In this document: positions 1 through 6,298 of the stretch, piece by piece
Layout: every line of letters begins with the position of its first letter
Numbering within the stretch: the first letter of the stretch is position 1
DNA from: a candidate division Zixibacteria bacterium DG_27
GTDB lineage: Bacteria; Zixibacteria; MSB-5A5; DG-27
Assembly: GCA_001302725.1 (NCBI GenBank)
Contig: LIZU01000106.1
Coordinates: 1 to 9,813, forward strand
Length of the DNA stretch: 9,813 nt
Direction of reading: 5' to 3'
Translations under genes and position numbers: made by a program
The notes under the pieces: generated by a model
The model's input: the letters and a program-made list of their open reading frames with translations, nothing else
Told to the model about the DNA's origin: nothing
Database searches by the model: none

Positions 1-1
1 T

Positions 2-838
2 GACTGTTACTACCGCGACGCCTTGGGAGGTGGTGGTGAGCCGGCTCAGATCGACTACAGCCGTGACTACGGCCCCTCCCTGGACCAACTTCTGCAGATA
101 AATGTCCCCCCGGCGCACGAGCTCGGCTTTAACGGTAAAGGGGTGCTGGTCTGTATGCATGACACCGGCTATCGGAAACAGCACGAGTCCTTCGCGCAGG
201 CCTTCGCTGAGGAGCGAGTGTTAGCAGAATGGGACTTCGTGGAGGGGGACGGGGAGACCGACTGGGAGGAGGGGGATGACCCCGATCAACCCAATCACGG
301 CACTTTTACCTGGTCGGCCTTGGGGGGGCAGTTCGACGGAGAGTTATACGGACCCGCTTACAGTTCCTATTTTATCCTTGCGAAGACGGAAGACATCCGC
401 TCAGAGCACCACATTGAGGAGGATAACTGGGCGGCGGGGGCGGAGTGGGCCGACTCCATCGGGGCAGAGGTGATCTCCTCCTCTTTGGGCTACCGTTACG
501 ACTTTGACCCTCCCGACTCCGATTACACTTACGAGGATATGGACGGCAACACCACCATCGTGACCATCGCCGCGGATTTAGCTGCTTACCACGGAATTGC
601 GATCTGCACCGCCATGGGAAACTCCGGTCCCGACCCAGGCACCCTGATTGCTCCTGCGGATGGTGATAGTGTCATCGGCTGTGGCGCTGTTTTCCCCTTA
701 CAATATGCACGGTTATGCCTATGTCGGAGGCACCTCGCTTTCCACTCCCCTAGTTGGTGGCTCGGCGGGGGCGGTCCTATCCGCGCACCCGGATTGGACT
801 CCGATGATGGTCAGAGAAGCCCTGATGATGACCGCTAA
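2..838 (+). CDS. Subtilisin-family (S8) serine protease, catalytic N-terminal part; 5' truncated and frameshifted
   Basis: This is the front part of an exported subtilase. The frame is open from base 2, so the true start, signal peptide and prodomain lie upstream of the window. Three catalytic elements can be read: Asp in CMHDTGY (codon 161-163), His in NHGTF (296-298) and the oxyanion-hole Asn in GNSG (620-622). The text follows family order up to PADGDSVIGCGAV (ending at 691). After that the frame reads non-family residues to a stop at 836-838. The catalytic Ser motif GTSLSTP lies in another frame (735-737 is the Ser codon). Between GAV and the next recognisable residues (SPYN, from 693) the family normally has about 30 residues including SSRGPT and KPDV, and these are absent. 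The true coding part is therefore about 2-691. The family call is secure. The missing segment is judged from memory of the family, not from an alignment. Confidence 0.85.
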   Translation, partial: DCYYRDALGGGGEPAQIDYSRDYGPSLDQLLQINVPPAHELGFNGKGVLVCMHDTGYRKQHESFAQAFAEERVLAEWDFVEGDGETDWEEGDDPDQPNHGTFTWSALGGQFDGELYGPAYSSYFILAKTEDIRSEHHIEEDNWAAGAEWADSIGAEVISSSLGYRYDFDPPDSDYTYEDMDGNTTIVTIAADLAAYHGIAICTAMGNSGPDPGTLIAPADGDSVIGCGAVFPLQYARLCLCRRHLAFHSPSWWLGGGGPIRAPGLDSDDGQRSPDDDR

Positions 839-1799
839 TAATGCTGACGATCCCGACAATGACTACGGCTGGGGGATTGTCAACCTCACCGAGGCGATAT
901 TCTATCACCCCGAGGGAGACATCGTCGTCGAGCATTTTCCGGTCACGTTTGCGACAGAGGGCATGGGCTCCTATCGAGTAAGTGCCGAGATCACCTGCGA
1001 TCATGGGCTCAATGTCGGGGAGTTGAAGGTCTTCTGGAATACCACCGGAGTTGAGCCTTTCGATGCCATACCGATGAACTCCGCCGGCGGGGACAGCTTC
1101 TACGCCGATATCCCCGATCAAGGCTCAGGGACAACGGTTTACTACTACATCTACGCTCAGGACAGCTACGGCCTTTCTGGTCTCCAACCGTTAGGTGCAC
1201 CTGAGCATCTCTACAGTTTCATAGTCGGAAGCCCGAGATTCTACGACGGTTTTGAGGTCGGAACTTACGCCTGGGTAACCGGCGGGGACGGCAAAAAGTG
1301 GGGTCTCAGCGCCGATTACAGCTACACCGGAGTTCTGTCTCTCACCGACAGTCCCCTGGGAAGTTACGAGAGCAGCAGCAACACCTGGGTGGCAATGAGA
1401 GCTGGCGTCGATTTGAGCACGGTCAACTCCGCTCTGCTCTCCTTCTCTCATCGGTACAAGATCTACACCGACGATTTCGGCTACATCGAGGTCTCCACCG
1501 ACGGCGGCTCAAGCTGGGAGCAGTTAGGGGAGGCGATAAGCGGAGCCCAGGACTCCTTCGTGGAGGAGACTCGTTCCCTGGACGATTATGTCGGGGAGCA
1601 GGACGTCAGGATCCGGTTCCGTCTGACCAGTGATGTCTTCGACAATCAGGACGGCTGGTACATCGACGATCTGAACATAATCCTGAATCCGACCGGGGTT
1701 GAAGAGGAGTCCGGCGATCAGGTGCCTTTAGCGTTCAGTCTCTCTCAGAACTACCCCAAACAGCTCGACAGAGATAGTCTTTTCGATTCCCGAGGATAG
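648..1799 (+). CDS. Same S8 protease, continuation in a second frame: catalytic Ser, Ig-like and jelly-roll domains
   Basis: Only codons from about 693 are genuine; the first 15 or so residues of this frame are an out-of-frame reading of the upstream part. Numbering from 648, the catalytic Ser is S30 in GTSLSTP. The usual subtilase C-terminal helices follow (HPDWTPMMVREALMMT, DNDYGWGIVNLTEAI, to about residue 86). Residues 92-193 look like an Ig/fibronectin-type beta domain (GELKVFW, TVYYYIYAQDSYG). Residues 198-345 look like a MAM/jelly-roll domain of the kind attached to immune-inhibitor-A-like proteases (FEVGTYAW, FGYIEVSTDGGSSWEQL, DGWYIDDLNI). The frame ends in SLSQNYPK, the start of the NYPNPFN linker that precedes Por/FlgD-type sorting domains. 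It then runs out of frame to a stop at 1797-1799. With the upstream piece it forms one gene, broken or mis-assembled. Confidence 0.85.
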   Translation: MLLRMVIVSSAVALFSPYNMHGYAYVGGTSLSTPLVGGSAGAVLSAHPDWTPMMVREALMMTANNADDPDNDYGWGIVNLTEAIFYHPEGDIVVEHFPVTFATEGMGSYRVSAEITCDHGLNVGELKVFWNTTGVEPFDAIPMNSAGGDSFYADIPDQGSGTTVYYYIYAQDSYGLSGLQPLGAPEHLYSFIVGSPRFYDGFEVGTYAWVTGGDGKKWGLSADYSYTGVLSLTDSPLGSYESSSNTWVAMRAGVDLSTVNSALLSFSHRYKIYTDDFGYIEVSTDGGSSWEQLGEAISGAQDSFVEETRSLDDYVGEQDVRIRFRLTSDVFDNQDGWYIDDLNIILNPTGVEEESGDQVPLAFSLSQNYPKQLDRDSLFDSRG

Positions 1800-1983
1800 C
1801 CGGGTCTGCTTGACCATACACAATCTATTGGGGCAGGTAGTTGCCAGACCTCTTGATGATAGATTGCCAGCGGGGAGACACAGCCTTACTTGGAAGGCAG
1901 AGGGACTCTCCAGCGGGCTTTACTTCTACCGTCTAACGGCTGGTGACTACTCCGACATAAGGAGGATGACCATAGTTAAGTAG
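1762..1983 (+). pseudogene. Displaced C-terminal sorting domain (FlgD/Por type) of the S8 protease, third frame
   Basis: This frame encodes 73 residues from SSTEIVFSIPEDSRV to RRMTIVK and a TAG stop. The pattern (LTIHNLLGQVV, GRHSLTW, GLSSGLYFYRL) is the beta-sandwich C-terminal domain used as an outer-membrane secretion/sorting signal in FCB bacteria. It is the natural end of the S8 protease but lies in a third frame. Restoring an NPF-type linker at 1755-1762 (about 8 nt: CCC AAC CCC TTC AAC AGC instead of CCCAAACAGC) would join it in frame to SLSQNYP. About 50 of the 73 residues match the end of the FG-GAP protein downstream by eye, including identical MTIVK termini, so both cargoes probably use the same export system. 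No separate start codon or ribosome binding site is visible. Confidence 0.75.
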
Positions 1984-2018
1984 GGGACAGGGGACAGGAG
2001 ACAGGGAACAGGGATACA
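1983..2018 (+). repeat. GGGGACA heptamer array starting at the stop codon of the S8 gene
   Basis: Five tandem units with a 7-bp period are visible: GGGGACA, GGGGACA, GGAGACA, GGGAACA and GGGATACA (the last one base longer). The first G is the last base of the TAG stop. In RNA, the G-runs with 3-5-nt loops could form a two- or three-tier G-quadruplex. The same heptamer follows the next exported-protein gene (4184) and recurs weakly at 6855. Confidence 0.8.
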
Positions 2019-2047
2019 TCGACTATTGAGCGCAAGCCTCATCCACG

Positions 2048-2074
2048 TAGCGGGGGGAGTTCATCCCCCCGCTA
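2048..2074 (+). terminator. Perfect 10-bp G6/C6 hairpin, terminator- or REP-like
   Basis: TAGCGGGGGG (2048-2057) pairs perfectly with CCCCCCGCTA (2065-2074) around the loop AGTTCAT. It sits 64 nt after the S8 gene stop and is followed by TGTCTTTGTC, which is not a clean U-tract. A near-identical copy lies at 4287-4313 behind the FG-GAP gene, so it may be a genome-wide repeat that serves as a terminator or mRNA 3'-end stabiliser. Confidence 0.55.
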
Positions 2075-2078
2075 TGTC

Positions 2079-2095
2079 TTTGTCAAGTTGACAAA
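2079..2095. promoter_or_regulatory. 17-bp perfect palindrome, possible operator
   Basis: TTTGTCAA and TTGACAAA are perfect 8-bp inverted repeats separated by a single G. The one-base spacer makes an RNA hairpin unlikely and a dimeric DNA-binding protein site more plausible. It lies 128 bp upstream of the FG-GAP gene start. The rest of 2096-2222 has a possible -10-like TATACT at 2167-2172 but no convincing -35. No regulator gene in the window is an obvious partner. Confidence 0.3.
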
Positions 2096-2222
2096 AGAGG
2101 TTGTTCCTTGAGTGAGAAGGCAACGTTATTACCATCGGAGGTCTGAGGTAACGTAAAACCATTCTTTATACTGTTTTCGTGTGCTTGACTAAGGGCTCTT
2201 GACTTGCTGTCAGGGGGAGTGT

Positions 2223-2513
2223 ATGAAGTCCAAGTTTACGATCCTGTTTCTTCTGGTCTTACTGATCTCTTTTCAGGCAGATCTCACGTTCTCTCAAACG
2301 TGGTCCTGGACTAAGGTCGACACCATGTTCAATCGCACCGGGGTCTATCCCAGTTGGAAATCGGCTCCGGCCTTCACCGATTTCGACCGCGACGGGGATT
2401 ACGACCTCGCCATCGGCTGCGGGAACGGGACTATACAGTATTATGAGAACATCGGGGACTCCTCTCACTATGAATGGAGACAGAACACATTGCTGTCACT
2501 TTTGCCGATCTGA
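2223..2513 (+). CDS. FG-GAP/VCBS repeat exported protein, N-terminal fragment (frameshifted)
   Basis: The start is taken at ATG 2223. It is preceded by GGGGGAG with only about 3 nt spacing, and the protein then begins with a clear Sec signal peptide: MKSK, a hydrophobic core of about 15 residues, and a cleavage region around FSQ at residues 23-25. An upstream TTG (2199) would put non-signal residues in front and is not favoured. Residues 51-75 (FTDFDRDGDYDLAIG...YYENIG) form the first FG-GAP/VCBS unit, with the Ca-binding DxDxDGxxD pattern. The frame is credible to YEWRQNT (about 2490) and then reads into a stop at 2511-2513, while the protein continues in another frame. It is the front of one gene with 2474-4183. 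Confidence 0.8.
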   Translation: MKSKFTILFLLVLLISFQADLTFSQTWSWTKVDTMFNRTGVYPSWKSAPAFTDFDRDGDYDLAIGCGNGTIQYYENIGDSSHYEWRQNTLLSLLPI

Positions 2514-4183
2514 ACGGCAGCGGAGTTGAGGATCTGATCATAAGCGCTGTCACCTTCGCCCGGTCAGTGAAATACATGATCAACCTCGGCCCGCCGGATG
2601 ATCCCCTCTGGTTCCACGACCAGACGATCTTTGCGGGGATCGATTCCCTTGTTTACAATCCGAGTTTCGCCGATTACGACCAGGATGGAGACCTCGACAT
2701 GGGCGCTTTGAGTGCCCTTTATTGGTTTGACTTTCATTTTTATGAGAACACTGGTTCCACCTCGCAGCCGATCTGGGAGGAAGACACCTCCTACTTCCCC
2801 GATATGGAAGCCCCAGATGGTCGGGGTCCTTTCGATGTCTACGTATTGGACATGGACTCCGACGGAGACTGTGACATCTTGGCCAGCCAGTGGCTATGGG
2901 ATGCTGGTTTCAGCATTTACGGATACAAGAACATTGGTTCGCTGGAGGATCCAGAATGGGAGCGCATTGAGTTTTATATCCCCCGGAGGTATCTCACGAC
3001 CTTTCCTGAGCTGGCCTTTGCTGATTTAGATGCCGACGGTGACGAGGACCTAATTATGGGTTTTTTGGAACCGAACCTCGACTTGTATGAGAACATCGGC
3101 TCTCCTCAAAACATGGTCTTCGATGAGCGCAAGCCAGAGATTTGGGGCAACATCTGGGTATATCGCTGTGAGAGCGTGGAAGCTTTTGACTATGATAGGG
3201 ACGGCGACGACGACCTCACCTCAACAGGTAACATCGCCTTCTGGCCAGATTTCTATGACTACGTTTATTTCCGTTCGTGGGAAAATCTGGGCAGCAACAG
3301 CAATTGTCAGTGGTCTGAGGCCGCCTGGATTCCGTCTGCCCCTCGCCTGACCGGACATTGGAGGTTGACTTCCGGCGACCTCAACGGAGATAACCGCGTG
3401 GATTTAGGATTTTCCCATGTCACTCACACCCCGACCGACACGCTGCTTTTGGCATACCTTAACCTTTATGAACCTGGCCAACCGGAGTGGGAGTACGATA
3501 CAACCATCTTCAGATACTTCAATGACCCTGAAAGCGACAGTGATCCCGAGCTAGCAGACTTGGACAGCGATGGAGATATGGACCTTTTCATGTACACCCA
3601 GGGGCAGTTCCGTTTCTATGAGAACGTCGGCGGGCCATCTTCCCCGGACTGGGAGGAACGTCCCTCATGGCTGCAGGGCCTCGATGATGTCCATCACGCC
3701 GGCAGGTTCTTAGACCTAAACCGTGATGGTCGATTAGACCTAACACTGATTGCATCTAGGGGATTGAAGGCATATATGAATACAGGCTCTTTGGGGCAGC
3801 CGTCCTGGACATTCACTCCAGAGGTCTTTGAGGATTTAGATAGTCTTACTTTCTCATATTTCGATTTTTCCGATCTCGACGGAGACGGAGATGAAGATCT
3901 CCTTGGCGGAACCGAGGGCTTCATTTTCTATTATGAAAACGGTTCCGTCACCTCTGTCGATAGCTCCACAGAGATTAGTTTCGTGATACCTCGCGACAGC
4001 CGAGTTCGTCTGGCCATCTATAATCTCTTGGGAGAGGTCATTGCCAGACCTCTAGACCAAAGATTGCACCCAGGCAGGCACGGCCTCATTTGGAATGCGG
4101 AAGGATTCGCGAGCGGCCTCTATTTCTACCGTCTCTCGGCCGGGGAGCATTCCGCCACAAGGAAGATGACGATAGTCAAATAA
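2474..4183 (+). CDS. FG-GAP/VCBS repeat exported protein, main part with C-terminal sorting domain
   Basis: This is the bulk of a cell-surface or secreted beta-propeller-like protein; the real coding part begins about 2490, and the ATG at 2474 is probably not a true start. With 569 residues counted from 2474, nine further FG-GAP/VCBS units are visible near residues 9, 65, 125, 182, 238, 301, 360, 412 and 466. Most carry the calcium-binding DxDxDGxxD loop (for example YDQDGDLD, MDSDGDCD, LDADGDED, LDGDGDED), and several are followed by FYENxG. Residues 497-569 are the FlgD/Por-type sorting domain, about 70% identical by eye to the end of the upstream S8 protein. The NYPNPFN linker that normally precedes this domain is absent: the text goes directly from SVTSVD to SSTEIS. 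Substrate or partner is unknown; such repeats usually mediate binding or adhesion. There is no enzyme motif. Confidence 0.85.
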   Translation: METEHIAVTFADLNGSGVEDLIISAVTFARSVKYMINLGPPDDPLWFHDQTIFAGIDSLVYNPSFADYDQDGDLDMGALSALYWFDFHFYENTGSTSQPIWEEDTSYFPDMEAPDGRGPFDVYVLDMDSDGDCDILASQWLWDAGFSIYGYKNIGSLEDPEWERIEFYIPRRYLTTFPELAFADLDADGDEDLIMGFLEPNLDLYENIGSPQNMVFDERKPEIWGNIWVYRCESVEAFDYDRDGDDDLTSTGNIAFWPDFYDYVYFRSWENLGSNSNCQWSEAAWIPSAPRLTGHWRLTSGDLNGDNRVDLGFSHVTHTPTDTLLLAYLNLYEPGQPEWEYDTTIFRYFNDPESDSDPELADLDSDGDMDLFMYTQGQFRFYENVGGPSSPDWEERPSWLQGLDDVHHAGRFLDLNRDGRLDLTLIASRGLKAYMNTGSLGQPSWTFTPEVFEDLDSLTFSYFDFSDLDGDGDEDLLGGTEGFIFYYENGSVTSVDSSTEISFVIPRDSRVRLAIYNLLGEVIARPLDQRLHPGRHGLIWNAEGFASGLYFYRLSAGEHSATRKMTIVK

Positions 4184-4212
4184 GGGGACAGGAAACAGGG
4201 GACAGGGAATCA
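4184..4212 (+). repeat. GGGGACA heptamer array directly after the FG-GAP gene stop
   Basis: Immediately after TAA (4181-4183) come GGGGACA, GGAAACA, GGGGACA and a degenerate GGGAATCA. This is the same 7-bp period and position (abutting a stop codon) as the array at 1983. It is G-rich on the mRNA strand with potential for a two-tier quadruplex. Confidence 0.75.
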
Positions 4213-4243
4213 ATCTGTAGATTGTCAATCTTTTTCAGCTTGA

Positions 4244-4262
4244 GTGGGGGTTGCACCCCCAC
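4244..4262 (+). terminator. 8-bp hairpin GTGGGGGT/ACCCCCAC
   Basis: GTGGGGGT (4244-4251) and ACCCCCAC (4255-4262) are perfectly complementary around a TGC loop, 61 nt after the FG-GAP stop. No U-tract follows. A weaker structure, AGATT-GTC-AATCT followed by a T-run ending at 4235, lies just before it. Together with the next hairpin this makes a bidirectional-terminator-like zone between convergent genes. Confidence 0.45.
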
Positions 4263-4286
4263 CCGTCGCATAAATCTGATCCACCG

Positions 4287-4313
4287 TAGCGGGGGGAATT
4301 CATCCCCCCGTTA
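4287..4313 (+). terminator. Second G6/C6 hairpin, near copy of the one at 2048
   Basis: TAGCGGGGGG (4287-4296), loop AATTCAT, CCCCCCGTTA (4304-4313): a 10-bp stem with one G-U pair, followed by GCCTTTT. It differs from the copy at 2048-2074 in only two bases, and the flank (ATCCAC-GTAG) is shared too. The T-run after the stem supports terminator function here more than at the first copy. Confidence 0.55.
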
Positions 4314-4349
4314 GCCTTTTCAGCTTGCACCATTCGCGGCCAAACCCTC

Positions 4350-4370
4350 ACTACTCACCACTAACCAACA
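4350..4370. repeat. ACTATTN-type heptamer array at the 3' end of the radical SAM gene
   Basis: Three units with a 7-bp period are readable: ACTACTC, ACCACTA and ACCAACA. The array ends 5 bp from the stop codon of the minus-strand gene (4376-4378). It matches the degenerate later units of the longer array at 6883-6917, which also abuts a minus-strand stop codon. Confidence 0.5.
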
Positions 4371-4375
4371 GCCTC

Positions 4376-5128
4376 TCACCAGACTACCTCAATCTGTTTG
4401 TTCTCGAAAATCTTCTCGAAAGTCTCGGCCGCGGCATCGAAATAATCGTCTTCGAGAAACCTCTCGAGGCGATTCTGCCGGTAAATCCTCACCACCTTGG
4501 ATCTGTAATTCATTCTGTCAACAAGGAGCGAGTCCGCAAAGGGGACAATCATCTCCCCCAATTTCGCCGGATTGGCGGGTAATAAGGGTCCTATAAAAGC
4601 ATACGTTACGATCCCTTGTTCCTTCAGCTTTTCCAGAGCCTTGATCCTGCGTCTGATGGTCGGAGAGTTGGGTTCAAATAGCTTTTTAATCTTCTCGTTG
4701 TCGGTGGTGATTGTTAAACCCACCTCGCAAGCTTCGAACTGCTTCAGTAGGTCCATGTCCCTCAATACCAGGTCCGATTTGGTGAGAATTGAGATCCGAC
4801 GGCCATAATCGAGCAGGGTTTGCAGACACCGGCGGGTGAGCCTATATTTGCTCTCCACAGGCTGATATGGGTCCGTGACCGTTGAGATCGAAACTCTTCC
4901 CGGCGGACGTCTCCGAAGCTGCCTCTCCAAAAGCTCCGGTACGTTCGTTTTCACATCCACGAAGCTTCCCCAGCGCTCTTTCCTCTTTCGAAATCTGCAC
5001 ATGAAGTCCGCATAGCAGTAACGACATCCGTGTCCGCACCCGAAGTATGGGTTCAAGCAGAAATCCAAACTGGGGATTCGGGAGCGCGTGAGAGCGGATT
5101 TGGCTTCTATTTCAGAGACTCTTATCAC
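4376..5128 (-). CDS. SPL-like radical SAM protein (SplB/COG1533 type)
   Basis: This encodes 250 residues with the radical SAM 4Fe-4S motif C31-x3-C35-x2-C38 in NPYFGCGHGCRYCYA. The surrounding MIRVSEIEAKSALTRSRIP and NPYxGCxHGCxYCYA pattern is typical of the spore-photoproduct-lyase-like family that occurs widely in non-sporulating bacteria. STVTDPYQPVESKYRLTRR (residues 82-100), the ILTKSDL strand and the late DRMN motif also fit. GTG at 5126-5128 is chosen because the family begins with M-I-x-x-x-E-I-x-A-K and a GGAG lies 8 nt upstream; a TTG at 5191 would add 21 unrelated residues. It follows the anti-sigma gene by 72 nt on the same strand and probably shares its transcript. The substrate is unknown; true DNA photolesion repair is not implied. 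It appears full-length. Confidence 0.85.
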   Translation of the reverse strand: MIRVSEIEAKSALTRSRIPSLDFCLNPYFGCGHGCRYCYADFMCRFRKRKERWGSFVDVKTNVPELLERQLRRRPPGRVSISTVTDPYQPVESKYRLTRRCLQTLLDYGRRISILTKSDLVLRDMDLLKQFEACEVGLTITTDNEKIKKLFEPNSPTIRRRIKALEKLKEQGIVTYAFIGPLLPANPAKLGEMIVPFADSLLVDRMNYRSKVVRIYRQNRLERFLEDDYFDAAAETFEKIFENKQIEVVW

Positions 5129-5200
5129 GGCAGAAGCTCCACGGCACCCTTCGAGTTTCTCTGCAAAGGTGAGACAACCAAAAGTCGCCAACCAACGTTC

Positions 5201-5719
5201 TCATTTGATGCGGAAGACTGGTCTCTTCCTGTAGGAAGCTATCTGATCCAATATCAAAGTGAGCGCCAGCACCACCGCAACGTAGACCAACAGGTGTGTA
5301 TTCACGTTCAGTGCCGAGAAAAGCTCGGAGAAGCTGGCGGAAACTGATATGACAAATGAAGCAATCTGGTGGCCAATATGCTCGGCAAACCCCAGCAATG
5401 GTCTTAGACCAGTGAAGTATAAGAGGACCGCCACACCCAAGATAGCTCCAGAGATCGAAGCGAAAACGCTCATGAATCGTCTCTGTCTGGCTAGAGCCGC
5501 AGGCTCAGGTATTCTGGAGATTACAGACTCGGCGAACTCGGGGGACAATTCAAAACCGACGTCCTCACTGAGTCCAAAATACAGCTGTTGGTATTGCACC
5601 AGCTCCTCGCGACAATGTTCGCAGACTTGAAGATGGGACTGGATCCATTCCCGATCCTCGGTGAAATCGCTGTCGAGGTAGCTTTGAAGCTCCTCGTCAG
5701 TGAGGTGTCGGTCGCTCAT
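5201..5719 (-). CDS. Membrane-anchored zinc-finger anti-sigma factor
   Basis: This 172-residue protein has an N-terminal zf-HC2/ZAS-type domain (LTDEELQSYLDSD at 6-18, H29-x3-C33-x2-C36), the module that clamps ECF sigma factors in the cytoplasm. A hydrophobic segment at about 84-103 (SVFASISGAILGVAVLLYF) and another at about 142-160 (HLLVYVAVVLALTLILD) anchor it. The weakly hydrophobic 112-138 stretch between them is probably extracytoplasmic or membrane-associated. The protein ends in a basic tail (SYRKRPVFRIK). Its ATG overlaps the sigma gene stop as ATGA (5716-5719), so translation is probably coupled, the usual arrangement for a sigma/anti-sigma pair. The sensed signal cannot be read from the sequence. 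Confidence 0.88.
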   Translation of the reverse strand: MSDRHLTDEELQSYLDSDFTEDREWIQSHLQVCEHCREELVQYQQLYFGLSEDVGFELSPEFAESVISRIPEPAALARQRRFMSVFASISGAILGVAVLLYFTGLRPLLGFAEHIGHQIASFVISVSASFSELFSALNVNTHLLVYVAVVLALTLILDQIASYRKRPVFRIK

Positions 5720-6282
5720 AATTCTTCCCTCTGATATCTGGCCGAAAGCCTCTTCTTCAAGAGCTTCCTGGCCCGGAAAAGATAGCTCTTAACAGTCCCT
5801 TCGGGCAACTGTAGAATCTGTCTTATTTCATTATAGCTCATTCCCTCGAGATGATAAAGACTGAGAATAGTCCCATATAGAATCGGAAGTTTGTCTATTT
5901 CCCTGGCAAGTCGCAGCGAGAGGTCCCGGGCCTGTGCATACTCATCGGGAAGGACGTTATTACCGCTTACTTCCTCCCAAGGTTCATTCTCCGGACAAAT
6001 GCCTTCATAACGATGGGCTTTCATTTTCTCCAGATAGCTGACAGAGGTGTTGTACGCTATCGTTGCTATCCAGGTAGAAATCTTGGACTCGAACCTGAAG
6101 CCGGGCAGGTTTTCATACACTTTCAGAAAAACCTCCTGGCATACCTCTTCTCGGTCGGCATCATTGGGAATCACTCTGAATACGACGTGACTGACCAGCC
6201 TTTGATACCGCTCAACTAAGGTGCGAAATGCTCCCTTATCACTGGCCAGTATCTTCTCAACTAAGGCCTTGTCGTCGGTCAT
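5716..6282 (-). CDS. ECF (sigma-70 family group 4) RNA polymerase sigma factor
   Basis: The protein has 188 residues from ATG 6280-6282. Region 2 spans about 15-85 (FRTLVERYQRLV, DADREEVCQEVFLKVYENLPGF, STWIATIAYN, the core-binding and -10 recognition helices). Region 4 spans about 121-180 (LPILYGTILSLYHLEGMSYNEI, LQLPEGTVKSYLFRARKLLKKRL, the -35-binding helix-turn-helix). There is no region 1 or 3, as expected for ECF factors. The start is chosen because MTDDKALVEKILASD is the normal ECF beginning and GGAGG lies at 6286-6290, though with only 3 nt spacing. The frame is open further upstream (to 6474) but that part is not sigma-like and overlaps the divergent gene. The operon continues with the anti-sigma and SPL-like genes. 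A matching promoter-like element just upstream suggests autoregulation. Confidence 0.92.
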   Translation of the reverse strand: MTDDKALVEKILASDKGAFRTLVERYQRLVSHVVFRVIPNDADREEVCQEVFLKVYENLPGFRFESKISTWIATIAYNTSVSYLEKMKAHRYEGICPENEPWEEVSGNNVLPDEYAQARDLSLRLAREIDKLPILYGTILSLYHLEGMSYNEIRQILQLPEGTVKSYLFRARKLLKKRLSARYQREEL

Positions 6283-6298
6283 AGTCCTCCATTGAGGT

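Noticed and set aside
648..838. Overlap of the two S8 frames as programmed ribosomal frameshifting
   Set aside because: About 30 family residues are missing at the junction, no slippery heptamer with a downstream structure is evident, and a second break occurs later in the same gene.
1983..2018. CRISPR-like or minisatellite array
   Set aside because: Units are only 7 bp, contiguous and without spacers, and no cas genes are present.
2088..2093. TTGACA as a -35 box for the FG-GAP gene
   Set aside because: It is one arm of the palindrome and no -10-like hexamer lies 16-18 nt downstream.
2199..2222. TTG start at 2199 for the FG-GAP gene
   Set aside because: It would place residues ahead of a textbook signal peptide that begins at ATG 2223.
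5129..5191. TTG start at 5191 for the radical SAM gene
   Set aside because: It adds 21 residues not seen in the family, while GTG 5128 gives the typical N-terminus with a ribosome binding site.
5953..5963. ACGTTATTACC shared with 2123-2133 as a regulatory repeat
   Set aside because: The copy at 5953 lies inside the sigma factor coding sequence; an 11-mer match is best explained by chance.
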